Assembly (NCBI GenBank): GCA_025937615.1
Contig: JAICRA010000070.1
Span: forward strand, 1-7,263
Direction of reading: 5' to 3'
DNA: 7,263 bases
Source of the DNA: Thermomicrobiales bacterium
GTDB lineage: Bacteria > Chloroflexota > Chloroflexia > Thermomicrobiales > UBA6265
A model generated the notes under the pieces. That model saw only the letters and a list, made by a program, of their open reading frames with translations, did not search any database and was not told the DNA's origin. Every line of letters starts with the position of its first letter. Within the stretch, counting starts at the first letter, position 1. A program made the position numbers and the translations under genes. Of this stretch, positions 1 through 6,121 are shown piece after piece.

Positions 1-38
1 ATTCGGTTCCGCCGGTTCGGCTCGATGAGTCGAGAGGG

Positions 39-173
39 TCAGCATTGTTCTACCCACCGGGGTCGCACGCCCGCCGTTTGGACTGATGCGAGAACGCGCC
101 TAGGCTCTGCGAGATCGTTCCATTTGATGCCGCTTACTTTCAGCACCGCGACGACAGCCTTTTCACTCGTCCA
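39..173 (-). pseudogene. Possible C-terminal relic of a nucleotidyltransferase-like protein
   Basis: One minus-strand frame, open from about 205 down to a TGA at 39-41, reads in its last ~45 codons like the end of a real protein. It has a hydrophobic strand (AVVAVLKVSGIKW), then NDLAEPRRVLASV, then GVRPRW shortly before the stop. From memory, this order (short strand, W-[NS]-D-L/W-G-x-P-x-RV-L, arginine-rich tail) resembles the C-termini of sugar-phosphate nucleotidyltransferases of the mannose-1-phosphate guanylyltransferase type; no search was run. The catalytic N-terminal part is absent: upstream in this frame the translation becomes arginine-rich and meets a stop near 208. It is therefore at best a remnant. 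It lies in the -1 frame relative to the small ORF at 140-241. One extra A in the AAAA run near 161-164 would join the two into a 67-residue product, so a frameshifted small gene is the main alternative. Confidence 0.35.
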
Positions 174-241
174 ACTCCGGCTTCCAGCTGAGCGGCGGCG
201 CCGCTAAGATATCTTACTCGATCCAGTGCTTCGGCTTTCAT
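140..241 (-). CDS. Small ORF, 33 residues, unknown function
   Basis: This short ORF begins MKAEALDRVRYLSG and ends RVKRLSSRC. It is included because of its start context: GGAGG at 249-253 lies seven bases before the ATG at 239-241, the strongest ribosome binding site in the window, and a sigma-54-like promoter (283-298) is placed to give a leader of about 30 bases. The peptide is mixed-charge, with no signal sequence or membrane segment, and I recognise no family. Its last codons overlap, in another frame, a stretch that looks like a protein C-terminus (39-173). The stop may therefore come from a one-base indel, and the true or ancestral product may have been about 67 residues. Alternatives are a genuine small protein, a truncated gene or a chance ORF. 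Confidence 0.35.
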   Translation of the reverse strand: MKAEALDRVRYLSGAAAQLEAGVGRVKRLSSRC

Positions 242-248
242 TGTTGTT

Positions 249-253
249 CCTCC
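249..253 (-). promoter_or_regulatory. Strong ribosome binding site for the small ORF
   Basis: The minus strand reads GGAGGAACAACAATG, a full GGAGG Shine-Dalgarno core seven bases from the ATG at 239-241. It picks this internal ATG as the start instead of the GTG/TTG-type starts further upstream in the same frame, which lie upstream of or inside the sigma-54-like promoter. Confidence 0.5.
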
Positions 254-282
254 GTTGATGGCATTCCGAGAAGTGTTCTTGC

Positions 283-298
283 GCAATGTGAATGCCAA
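283..298 (-). promoter_or_regulatory. Candidate sigma-54 (RpoN) -24/-12 promoter
   Basis: The minus strand reads TTGGCATTCACATTGC. Against the RpoN consensus YTGGCACG-N4-TTGC this keeps YTGGCA at -24 and TTGC at -12 with exact spacing; only the two bases after TGGCA differ (TT for CG). The C at -12 is position 283, so transcription would start near 271 and give a leader of about 30 bases with the ribosome binding site at 249-253. RpoN promoters need an enhancer-binding activator; palindromes at 313-327 and 352-363 lie at suitable upstream distances. This is a motif match only, and it serves an unproven small ORF. Confidence 0.4.
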
Positions 299-312
299 TC
301 GCAAACAATTGA

Positions 313-327
313 TAGATCGACAATCTA
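313..327. repeat. Dyad symmetry TAGAT-N5-ATCTA
   Basis: Perfect five-base inverted arms flank the spacer CGACA. The centre lies about 49 bases upstream of the transcription start predicted from the sigma-54-like promoter. It could be a protein-binding site, but so short a dyad is common by chance. Confidence 0.25.
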
Positions 328-351
328 CGAATGCGGAGCGTCGACACACAC

Positions 352-363
352 CGTAAATTTACG
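352..363. repeat. Perfect 12-base palindrome CGTAAATTTACG
   Basis: The palindrome CGTAAATTTACG is complete, with no central spacer, and lies in the most AT-rich part of the window. It is centred about 86 bases upstream of the predicted sigma-54 start, a typical distance for an enhancer-binding activator site. No regulator is encoded nearby, so binding is inferred only from symmetry and position. Confidence 0.3.
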
Positions 364-706
364 AGCTTCGTGAAAAGTGAAATAGTGTCGGCGAGAAAGA
401 AAGCAAACTGTAACGGCTAATTCACATCAACTGTGGGTAGTTCGGCCAGTCACGTCCAGAGCACAGCGGAAGGGGGTTCTCCAAAGTGATGGTGAGAGCG
501 AAGAGGATTCCCCAGAGGCTAGAAAGGGAAGTTGGCTGCAGCTGGTTTCTTTATCATTTGTGCCAATTACGTCGGCCTAATTTCTTATGCCTGACAATCC
601 TGCAGCGTGAACTCGTCGAGGAGTCTGACAACTCCCATCGCGCGAGTCTCTCATCGCGAGGAAGCATGGGGAACGTTGAAGTTGAATGGTCGATTCGAGG
701 TATGCT
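364..706. other. Stretch with no recognisable gene
   Basis: No convincing coding region, tRNA, rRNA fragment, insertion-sequence end or CRISPR repeat was found here on either strand. Open frames crossing it translate to arginine-, serine-, cysteine- and tryptophan-rich text typical of non-coding frames. A poor sigma-70-like pair, TTGAAG at 676-681 and TATGCT at 701-706 with a 19-base spacer, could serve the 821 gene but is weak. Confidence 0.5.
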
Positions 707-817
707 ATGGCTTCCCAGTCGTGCCAATGTTTGTGGTCCTGTGGACAGGATTTTATGGGAATCGCATGCCTGCTCGGCGTTTTTCCGGTTGGTTGCCCTG
801 TCGCGATCGGAGAGTAG
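707..817 (+). CDS. Possible 36-residue cysteine-rich leader ORF
   Basis: The ATG at 707 has GAGG at 697-700, six bases upstream. The ORF runs 36 codons to TAG at 815-817, three bases before the start of the 821 gene, whose own ribosome binding site lies inside its last codons. The peptide has five cysteines (residues 6, 8, 12, 21, 30), including a CxC-x3-C pattern, and a hydrophobic second half (IACLLGVFPVGCPVAIG). The tight junction would suit a leader peptide translationally coupled to the next gene. It may equally be a chance ORF: it is short, matches no family I know, and other frames over the same bases are also open. Confidence 0.22.
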   Translation: MASQSCQCLWSCGQDFMGIACLLGVFPVGCPVAIGE

Positions 818-820
818 CCG

Positions 821-1273
821 ATGGATCCCGTCATCGTTAGTGCTCTGGCCGCCGTGCTTGGATCGCTTGTGGGCGGTGCCGCCACGTTCGCCACGGCGTG
901 GGTCACGCAAAGGACGCTGAGCAAGCGTGAACTCATCGCTGCGGAGATCCGTACGCGTGAAACACTCTACGGCGAGTTCATTAGCGCATGCTCCAAACTC
1001 GTCGTCGACTCGTTCGAACGCACATTGGACAATCCGGAGACGTTGTTGCCGGCGTACGAGCTGCTCAATCGCATTCGGCTTTGCGCATCCGACGCGGTGC
1101 TTATCCAGGCCGAGCAAGTGTTGCAGCGGATCACGGAACAATACTTCTCGCCCAATCTCTCGGTAGACGAAATCCGGGCGCTGGTTCGATCAGGAAAAGC
1201 CGATGCCGATCCGCTCAGGTCCTTCGGGGAGGCCTGCCGCCTGGAGATCAAATCCCTTCGCGCCAGCGCTTAG
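821..1273 (+). CDS. Hypothetical protein with one N-terminal membrane segment
   Basis: This 150-residue protein has a single hydrophobic segment at about residues 4-28 (starting MDPVIVSALAAVLGSLVGG), with a small-residue GxxxG-like centre. A basic stretch (QRTLSKRE) follows and then a soluble, mostly helical domain with many conserved-looking charged residues, such as EIRTRETLYGEFI, LLNRIRL and QYFSPNLS. It looks like an inner-membrane anchored protein with the C-terminal domain in the cytoplasm by the positive-inside rule. I recognise the layout from uncharacterised proteins common in proteobacteria that begin MDP-VIVSALAA; no function is known to me. The ATG is supported by GGAGAG at 809-814, six bases upstream. 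It converges on the efflux operon and does not belong to it. Nothing in the sequence links it to efflux. Confidence 0.82.
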   Translation: MDPVIVSALAAVLGSLVGGAATFATAWVTQRTLSKRELIAAEIRTRETLYGEFISACSKLVVDSFERTLDNPETLLPAYELLNRIRLCASDAVLIQAEQVLQRITEQYFSPNLSVDEIRALVRSGKADADPLRSFGEACRLEIKSLRASA

Positions 1274-1283
1274 CCGTGAAGCC

Positions 1284-1306
1284 AAAAAGACTTCTGTCGA
1301 GCAGAA
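1284..1306 (-). terminator. Weak terminator-like hairpin after the efflux operon
   Basis: Reading the minus strand downstream of the channel gene, arms TTCTG (1302-1306) and CAGAA (1292-1296) enclose a five-base loop, and after three bases there is a run of five T (1284-1288). The layout is that of a Rho-independent terminator, but the stem is only five pairs with two G-C pairs. It lies about 110 bases past the stop codon, beside the end of the convergent gene. Rho-dependent ending is equally possible. Confidence 0.28.
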
Positions 1307-1418
1307 CGGGGTGAGCCATTATCAGATTCGGACTCCCGCCAGGAAAGCGATTGCCAAGTGAAGTGGAAGCTAACTTCCCGGCTCCTCGACTCACCCGCAC
1401 AGTACGAATACAGAGCTG

Positions 1419-2954
1419 TTATTCCTGCCAACCGCCGCCGAGCGCCCTGTAGAGCAGAACCACCGAAAGCAGCTCGTCGCGCCTGGCTTGAGCCAAACTC
1501 AATTCGGCCTCAAATAAATCCTGGTCCGCATTAAGGGCGTTGAGCATCGTATCGACACCGCCCTGGTACCTCCTATAGGCCAGACGTTTTCGATCTTGCA
1601 GTGCGGTTACGAGTAGTTCGCGTTGGCCCCTAATCTCTCGTATCCTCTGATACTGAACCAGCGCGTCGGAAACGTCGCGGAATCCTGATTGGATCGCTCT
1701 CTCGTATTGGGCCAGGGCACTGCGCTGCTGTGCTTCGGCGAATTCCACCTGCGACGGAATCCGTCCGGCGGTGAAGATCGGCTGGGTGAGTTGAGGCACG
1801 AAGGTCCAGATCCGTCTCGAACCGGAAAACAAATTTGACAGAGACGTGCTCTGAGAACCGAAGTCACCCGTGAGAGTGATCTGCGGGAAATAGGCTGCCT
1901 TGGCAACGCCGATGTTGGCGTTCGCCGAGACTAAAATCTGCTCCGCCGCCTGAATGTCCGGCCGCCGTTCCAGTAGTGTAGAGGGCAACCCCGCCGGGAC
2001 TTCGGGGCCGAGTTGCTGCTCGCTGAGCAGACGGGTTCGCGTTATGGCACCCGGATTTCGCCCCAACAGCAAACTGATTTGGTTTTCCGTTTGCTCTATC
2101 TGGCGCTCGGCGTTGAAAATCGACTGTGTGGCGGTGTAGACGAGCTGCTCGGCCTGGCGCACGTCCAACAGCGTCGCCACGCCGCCCCGTTGCTGAATTC
2201 TGATCAGCCGCAGCGACTCTTCGCGTGTAACCAGGGTATCTCTTGCAATGGCGAGCTCCATGTCCAGCTCCAAGAGACTGAAATATGCCGTGGCCACATC
2301 ACTGACCAGGGTTGTGATCACTGTCTTGCGGTTCCAATCCTCGGCCAGCAACTGTGCGCGCGCCGACTCGGTTGCGCGGCGTACCCGCCCCCAGATGTCC
2401 AGCTCAAACGAAAATAGGGTGAGAAACACGGTGCCGTAGCTGCGCTGCCGGTCGGTCCCCCTGGGAATCGTAAATTGACCCCGCCGTGATTGCTCGACGC
2501 TCGTCAGGTCCGCTCCGGCGCCGAAATTTGGATATTGATCCGCCTGCACGATTCCGAGGTTTGCCCGCGCCTGCTCGACTCGAGCGACCGCATCCCGGAG
2601 ATCGTAGTTCTGTACGAGCGCGGTACGAATAAGCTCGTGCAACTGCTCGTCCCTGAAAACTTCGAACCATTTGAGGTCCGCAATCGAGTGGCTATCCGCT
2701 GATGCGCTGGCGCGGAATTCAACCGGCGCTTTTATCGATGGCCTATGATAGTCAGGTCCGATCATGCAACCGGTCAACCACAGTGCGGCTGCGAGCAGTA
2801 AAATTGCGCTCACCCTAGCCCTCTCCGATCGGAATGGGCAAGAGAATTTTTCTGTGAGAACTCCGTTTTCCTTCCCGCTCCCGCTTGCGGGAGAGGGAAG
2901 GGTGAGGGTGGACAGGCGAGGCGGTACGGTCACAAAACAATTTCTCGTAGCCAT
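1419..2954 (-). CDS. RND efflux outer-membrane channel lipoprotein (NodT/OprM-type)
   Basis: This protein is the outer-membrane exit duct of the tripartite pump, in the TolC/OprM/NodT family with two OEP repeats. A hydrophobic core (residues 50-60) leads into the lipobox LTGC, with lipidated Cys63, followed by the family signature GPDYHRP (66-72). The first OEP repeat follows, with NYDLRDAVARVEQARANLG near its start and the strand FELDIWGRVRR. The second carries LLERRPDIQAAE (about 326-338), the strand around YFPQITLTGDFGS and QLTQPIF. The protein has 511 residues, slightly longer than usual, because about 34 residues of its N-terminus (15-48) come from a palindromic repeat element. The ATG at 2952-2954 is supported by GAGGTG four bases upstream, overlapping the pump gene's TGA. 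An in-frame GTG at 2811-2813 with GGAGAGG upstream is an alternative start, but its signal peptide would lack positive charges. Transported compounds cannot be predicted. Confidence 0.93.
   Translation of the reverse strand: MATRNCFVTVPPRLSTLTLPSPASGSGKENGVLTEKFSCPFRSERARVSAILLLAAALWLTGCMIGPDYHRPSIKAPVEFRASASADSHSIADLKWFEVFRDEQLHELIRTALVQNYDLRDAVARVEQARANLGIVQADQYPNFGAGADLTSVEQSRRGQFTIPRGTDRQRSYGTVFLTLFSFELDIWGRVRRATESARAQLLAEDWNRKTVITTLVSDVATAYFSLLELDMELAIARDTLVTREESLRLIRIQQRGGVATLLDVRQAEQLVYTATQSIFNAERQIEQTENQISLLLGRNPGAITRTRLLSEQQLGPEVPAGLPSTLLERRPDIQAAEQILVSANANIGVAKAAYFPQITLTGDFGSQSTSLSNLFSGSRRIWTFVPQLTQPIFTAGRIPSQVEFAEAQQRSALAQYERAIQSGFRDVSDALVQYQRIREIRGQRELLVTALQDRKRLAYRRYQGGVDTMLNALNADQDLFEAELSLAQARRDELLSVVLLYRALGGGWQE
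2811..2910. repeat. REP-like palindromic element inside the channel gene
   Basis: Two inverted copies face each other: CACCCT-AG-CCCTCTCC at 2811-2826 and GGAGAGGG-A-AGGGTG at 2890-2904. The right copy contains a hairpin, CTCCCGC-TT-GCGGGAG, at 2878-2893. The text 'CTCACCCTaaCCCTCTCC ... GCGGGAGAGGG' is the well-known look of dispersed intergenic palindromes in proteobacterial genomes. Here the element lies inside a reading frame and encodes residues of about 15-48 of the outer-membrane channel, between its start codon and its signal-peptide hydrophobic core. The exact ends are uncertain; I set them from the outermost matching bases. Confidence 0.6.
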
Positions 2955-2958
2955 GATT

Positions 2959-2964
2959 CACCTC
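2959..2964 (-). promoter_or_regulatory. Ribosome binding site of the channel gene, overlapping the pump stop
   Basis: GAGGTG lies four bases before the ATG at 2952-2954, and its first two bases belong to the pump gene's TGA (2963-2965). This supports the distant upstream ATG as the real start despite the unusual N-terminal residues, and suggests translational coupling. Confidence 0.6.
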
Positions 2965-5900
2965 AATGACTTGCCGGAACCGGCTGTTGTGCCGGAATCC
3001 GCTCCGTCGCCCGCCGATGGGATAGACGCTCTACGACATAAAAAGAGACCGGGATCAGAAATATCGCGATCACCGATGCGGCAAGCATACCGCCGATGAC
3101 TGCCGTGCCCATGATCTGCCGTCCCACTGCACCTGCGCCGGACGCTATCGCAAGAGGCAGCACGCCGAGGATGAACGCAAACGCAGTCATCAAGATCGGA
3201 CGGAGCCGCAGGCGGGCAGCGGCGAGCGCGGCATCGATAATCGGCTTGCCGGCCTCAACCTCTACCTTCGCGAACTCGACGATGAGGATTGCGTTCTTGG
3301 CCGAGAGGCCGATGAGCATGACCAGACCGATCTGGGCGTACACGTTGTTCTCGAACGCACGAAGCCAGAGCGCCAGAAATGCGCCGAACACGGCAATCGG
3401 CGTGGTTAGGAGCACACTGAACGGCAACGACCAGCTCTCATACTGCGCGGCAAGAATAAGGAACACGAAGAGCAGCGAGAGCCCGAAGATGGCGCTCGCC
3501 GGCACGCCCTGGGATGCTACGTGCTCCTGGAACGACATGCCCGAGTAGTCATAGCCCATTTCTCGCGGCATCGTTTGGGCAAAAACCTCTTCCAAAGCCT
3601 GGCGCGCTTGCGCGGAACTGTACCCGGGCGCCAGAATGCCGTTGATCTGCGCCGCCCTGTAACCGTTGAAGCGGTTCGTAAATTCTGGACCCGAAGTCGT
3701 TTCCATCGTGACCATCGTCGAGAGTGGCACTGTATCTCCATCACCGTTGCGGACACGGAAGAGACCGACGTTTTCGGCTTGCGTGCGAAAATCGCCCTCC
3801 GCCTGCACGTACACCTGCCACACACGGCCGAAGCGATTGAAGTAGTTGACAAAGAGTCCGCCCATGAAGGCCTGTAACGTCTGGTACACCGAACGCAAAT
3901 CGACACCTTGCTTCAGCACCTTGTCGCGATCCACTTCGGCAAAAACCTGCGGTACGGTAGGAATGAAAGTGGTGGTGAGCAAAGCAAACTCCGGCCGCTG
4001 GCGGGCCGCCTGGAGGAAACGTTCGGTATTTTGCGCCAGGAATTCGACTCCCTGGCCGGAGCGGTCTTCGAGCATGAAAGTCGCGCCGCCCGACGTGCCG
4101 ATACCCGGAATGGCCGGAGGCGCGAAGGCAAACGCCTGTGCGTCAGGGAGCCCGGCGAGGCGTTGATTGAGGCGGCGCATCATAATATCGGCGGTCAATC
4201 CTTCCGGCGTGCGCTTCTCCCACGGTTTCAGCGTGACGAAATAAAAGGCGTTGTAGCTCGTGTTGGCGATACTCAGAAGGCTGAAGCCACCGATTGTGTC
4301 GTACGTCTGAACCCCCGGTGTCTCCTTCAGGATGCCTTCGATCGTTTTGGCAACATCGGCGGTCCGCTCTAATGACGCCGCCGTGGGGAGTTGCACATTG
4401 AGATAAAAGTAACCCTGGTCTTCCTCCGGCAGAAAGCCGCCAGGGAGCTGAGAGCCGAGACCCCCGGCTAAAAGGGCAACTGCAAGAAGCAGCACCATAG
4501 AAAATCCGGCCTTGCGCATCAGATGGCCGCACCAGTTGACGTAGCCCTCGGTGCCCCGGCCAAACCACCGGTTGAACCAGCGGAAGAATACTCCGAGTGG
4601 ACCGCGAGCCTCCTTCCGCGGTCTCAGCAGCAGCGCAGACAGCGCGGGGCTCAACGAAAGCGCGTTAAAGGCGGAGATGATCACCGACACCGCGATGGTC
4701 ACGGCAAACTGTTGATATAGGAGGCCGGTTATCCCGGGGATAAAGGCCGTTGGCACAAAGACCGCGGCCAGAATAATTGCGATCGCCACCACAGGCCCGG
4801 AGACTTGTTCCATCGCCTTAAAACTCGCCTCCCTCGGCGACATGCCTTGCTCGATGTGGTGCTCGACGGCTTCGACCACGACGATGGCATCGTCCACTAC
4901 CAGGCCGATCGCCAGCACCAGGCCAAACAGCGATAGAGTGTTGATAGAGAAGCCTAGTAAGGGGAAGACGGCGAACGTTGCAACCAGCGAGACCGGCACC
5001 GCCAGAAGCGGAATCAACGTCGCCCGCCATCCCTGCAGAAAGATGTAGACGACGAAGATGACCAAGGCGAGCGCTTCAAAGAGCGTCTTCACGATCTCAT
5101 GGATACCCTCTCTAACAGCCAGGGTTGTGTCGAGCGAGATTTTGTAGTCGAGGTCTTGCGGGAATCTCTTCTTCAATTCTTCCATCAGCTCCTTGGCGCG
5201 ATCCATGGTTTCGAGCGCGTTGGAGCCCGGCAGCTGGTAGATGGCGATGTGCGCCGCTGGATCGCCGTTCAACCGGCCGAACTGGCTGTAGTTCTGCGCT
5301 CCCAACTCTACACGAGCGACATCCTTCATCCGCACGATCGAGCCGTCCGGGTTGGCGCGCACGACGATGTTGCCGAACTCCTCCGGGCTCAGCAGACGTC
5401 CCTGCGCTCGAACTGTATAGGTGAACTCCTGGCCGCGCGGTATCGGCGCGCCGCCGATCTGACCGGCAGGGTTCACAGTGTTCTGGTTCGTGATCGCGTT
5501 GGCAATATCGCTGATCGTAACGCCCAAACTGGCTAAGGTGTCGGGCCGCACCCAGAACCGCATCGCGTACTGGCCCGCGCCAAAGATCGTTACCTGACCG
5601 ACGCCCGGTACCCGGCTCATAGGATCGTTGATGTTGATATAGGCGTAGTTCGAGAGGTAAGTGCCGTCGTAAGTACCGCGGGGCGAGTACACAGAGAAAA
5701 TCGCGAACGGGGCGGACGGCGATTTCTTGACCGACACACCATAGTTACGCACATCCTGAGGCAACTGCGACTCTGCCAGCGAATAGCGCATCTGCGACAG
5801 CAGCTGATCGTCGTTTGGATTGGTCCCCACCTCGAAAGTTACCCGCAGCTTCATGACTCCGGTACCGTCGTTGACGGAATTCATATAGAGCATTCTGTCG

Positions 5901-6115
5901 ACACCCTGCATTTGCTGCTCGATCGGCGTGGCGACTGATTGTTCGAGAGTTAGGGAGTCTGCGCCGACATAAGTTGCCTGCACCAGGATTTCCGGCGGCG
6001 CGAGATCGGGGTATTGCGCGATCGGCAGCTGGACCATCGCGACCACACCGATGATCACCATGATGATTGAGATGACCATCGCCACGATCGGGCGGTTGAT
6101 GAAGAATTTAGACAT
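2963..6115 (-). CDS. RND multidrug efflux pump, inner-membrane subunit (HAE1/AcrB family)
   Basis: This is the proton-driven trimeric pump that takes up substrates from the periplasm and inner-membrane outer leaflet and passes them to the outer-membrane channel. Its 1050 residues match AcrB-type pumps, and it looks complete. It begins MSKFFINRPIVAMV, with TM1 near 9-29; a first periplasmic porter half follows, then TM2-6 (about 340-498), TM7 (about 538-556), a second porter half, and TM8-12 (about 873-1030). Proton-relay residues are present: D408 and D409 (GLVVDDAIVVVE), K940 (GLSAKNAILIVEFAK), and an arginine and threonine in RLRLRPILMT (968-977) matching AcrB R971 and T978. The twin aspartates place it in the drug-exporting HAE1 group, not the metal-exporting HME group. 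The switch loop (about 609-622, GGFSLLSIANTSYN) is not glycine-rich as in AcrB. The ATG follows the adaptor stop by six bases. Substrates are unknown. Confidence 0.96.
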   Translation of the reverse strand: MSKFFINRPIVAMVISIIMVIIGVVAMVQLPIAQYPDLAPPEILVQATYVGADSLTLEQSVATPIEQQMQGVDRMLYMNSVNDGTGVMKLRVTFEVGTNPNDDQLLSQMRYSLAESQLPQDVRNYGVSVKKSPSAPFAIFSVYSPRGTYDGTYLSNYAYININDPMSRVPGVGQVTIFGAGQYAMRFWVRPDTLASLGVTISDIANAITNQNTVNPAGQIGGAPIPRGQEFTYTVRAQGRLLSPEEFGNIVVRANPDGSIVRMKDVARVELGAQNYSQFGRLNGDPAAHIAIYQLPGSNALETMDRAKELMEELKKRFPQDLDYKISLDTTLAVREGIHEIVKTLFEALALVIFVVYIFLQGWRATLIPLLAVPVSLVATFAVFPLLGFSINTLSLFGLVLAIGLVVDDAIVVVEAVEHHIEQGMSPREASFKAMEQVSGPVVAIAIILAAVFVPTAFIPGITGLLYQQFAVTIAVSVIISAFNALSLSPALSALLLRPRKEARGPLGVFFRWFNRWFGRGTEGYVNWCGHLMRKAGFSMVLLLAVALLAGGLGSQLPGGFLPEEDQGYFYLNVQLPTAASLERTADVAKTIEGILKETPGVQTYDTIGGFSLLSIANTSYNAFYFVTLKPWEKRTPEGLTADIMMRRLNQRLAGLPDAQAFAFAPPAIPGIGTSGGATFMLEDRSGQGVEFLAQNTERFLQAARQRPEFALLTTTFIPTVPQVFAEVDRDKVLKQGVDLRSVYQTLQAFMGGLFVNYFNRFGRVWQVYVQAEGDFRTQAENVGLFRVRNGDGDTVPLSTMVTMETTSGPEFTNRFNGYRAAQINGILAPGYSSAQARQALEEVFAQTMPREMGYDYSGMSFQEHVASQGVPASAIFGLSLLFVFLILAAQYESWSLPFSVLLTTPIAVFGAFLALWLRAFENNVYAQIGLVMLIGLSAKNAILIVEFAKVEVEAGKPIIDAALAAARLRLRPILMTAFAFILGVLPLAIASGAGAVGRQIMGTAVIGGMLAASVIAIFLIPVSFYVVERLSHRRATERIPAQQPVPASH

Positions 6116-6121
6116 AACGAT

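Noticed and set aside
25..207. 60-codon plus-strand open frame at the left edge
   Set aside because: No good ribosome binding site, atypical composition, and antisense to the better-supported minus-strand frames at 39-241.
737..750. Stand-alone terminator at TCCTGT-GG-ACAGGA followed by TTTT
   Set aside because: The perfect palindrome leaves only a two-base loop, so the real stem would be about five pairs, and only four T follow. No upstream gene needs it. Kept only as a comment on the 707-817 ORF.
486..920. 144-codon plus-strand open frame overlapping the start of the 821 gene
   Set aside because: Its translation is rich in Arg, Ser, Cys and Trp with no family-like pattern, and it runs out of frame over a well-supported gene. 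The opposite-strand frame at 554-1141 is rejected for the same reason.
1365..1378. Hairpin GGAAG-CTAA-CTTCC between the convergent genes
   Set aside because: Five-base stem with no T-run on either strand; the hairpin at 1284-1306 is a better, though weak, terminator candidate.
1309..1396. Inverted repeat GGGTGAG (1309-1315) / CTCACCC (1390-1396)
   Set aside because: Only seven bases with a 74-base gap, flanks do not match, and no gene lies between; probably chance.
3096..5536. Several long plus-strand open frames (e.g. 3096-3548, 3908-4372, 5099-5536)
   Set aside because: They lie antisense to the intact pump gene and reflect its codon composition; none has a recognisable domain.
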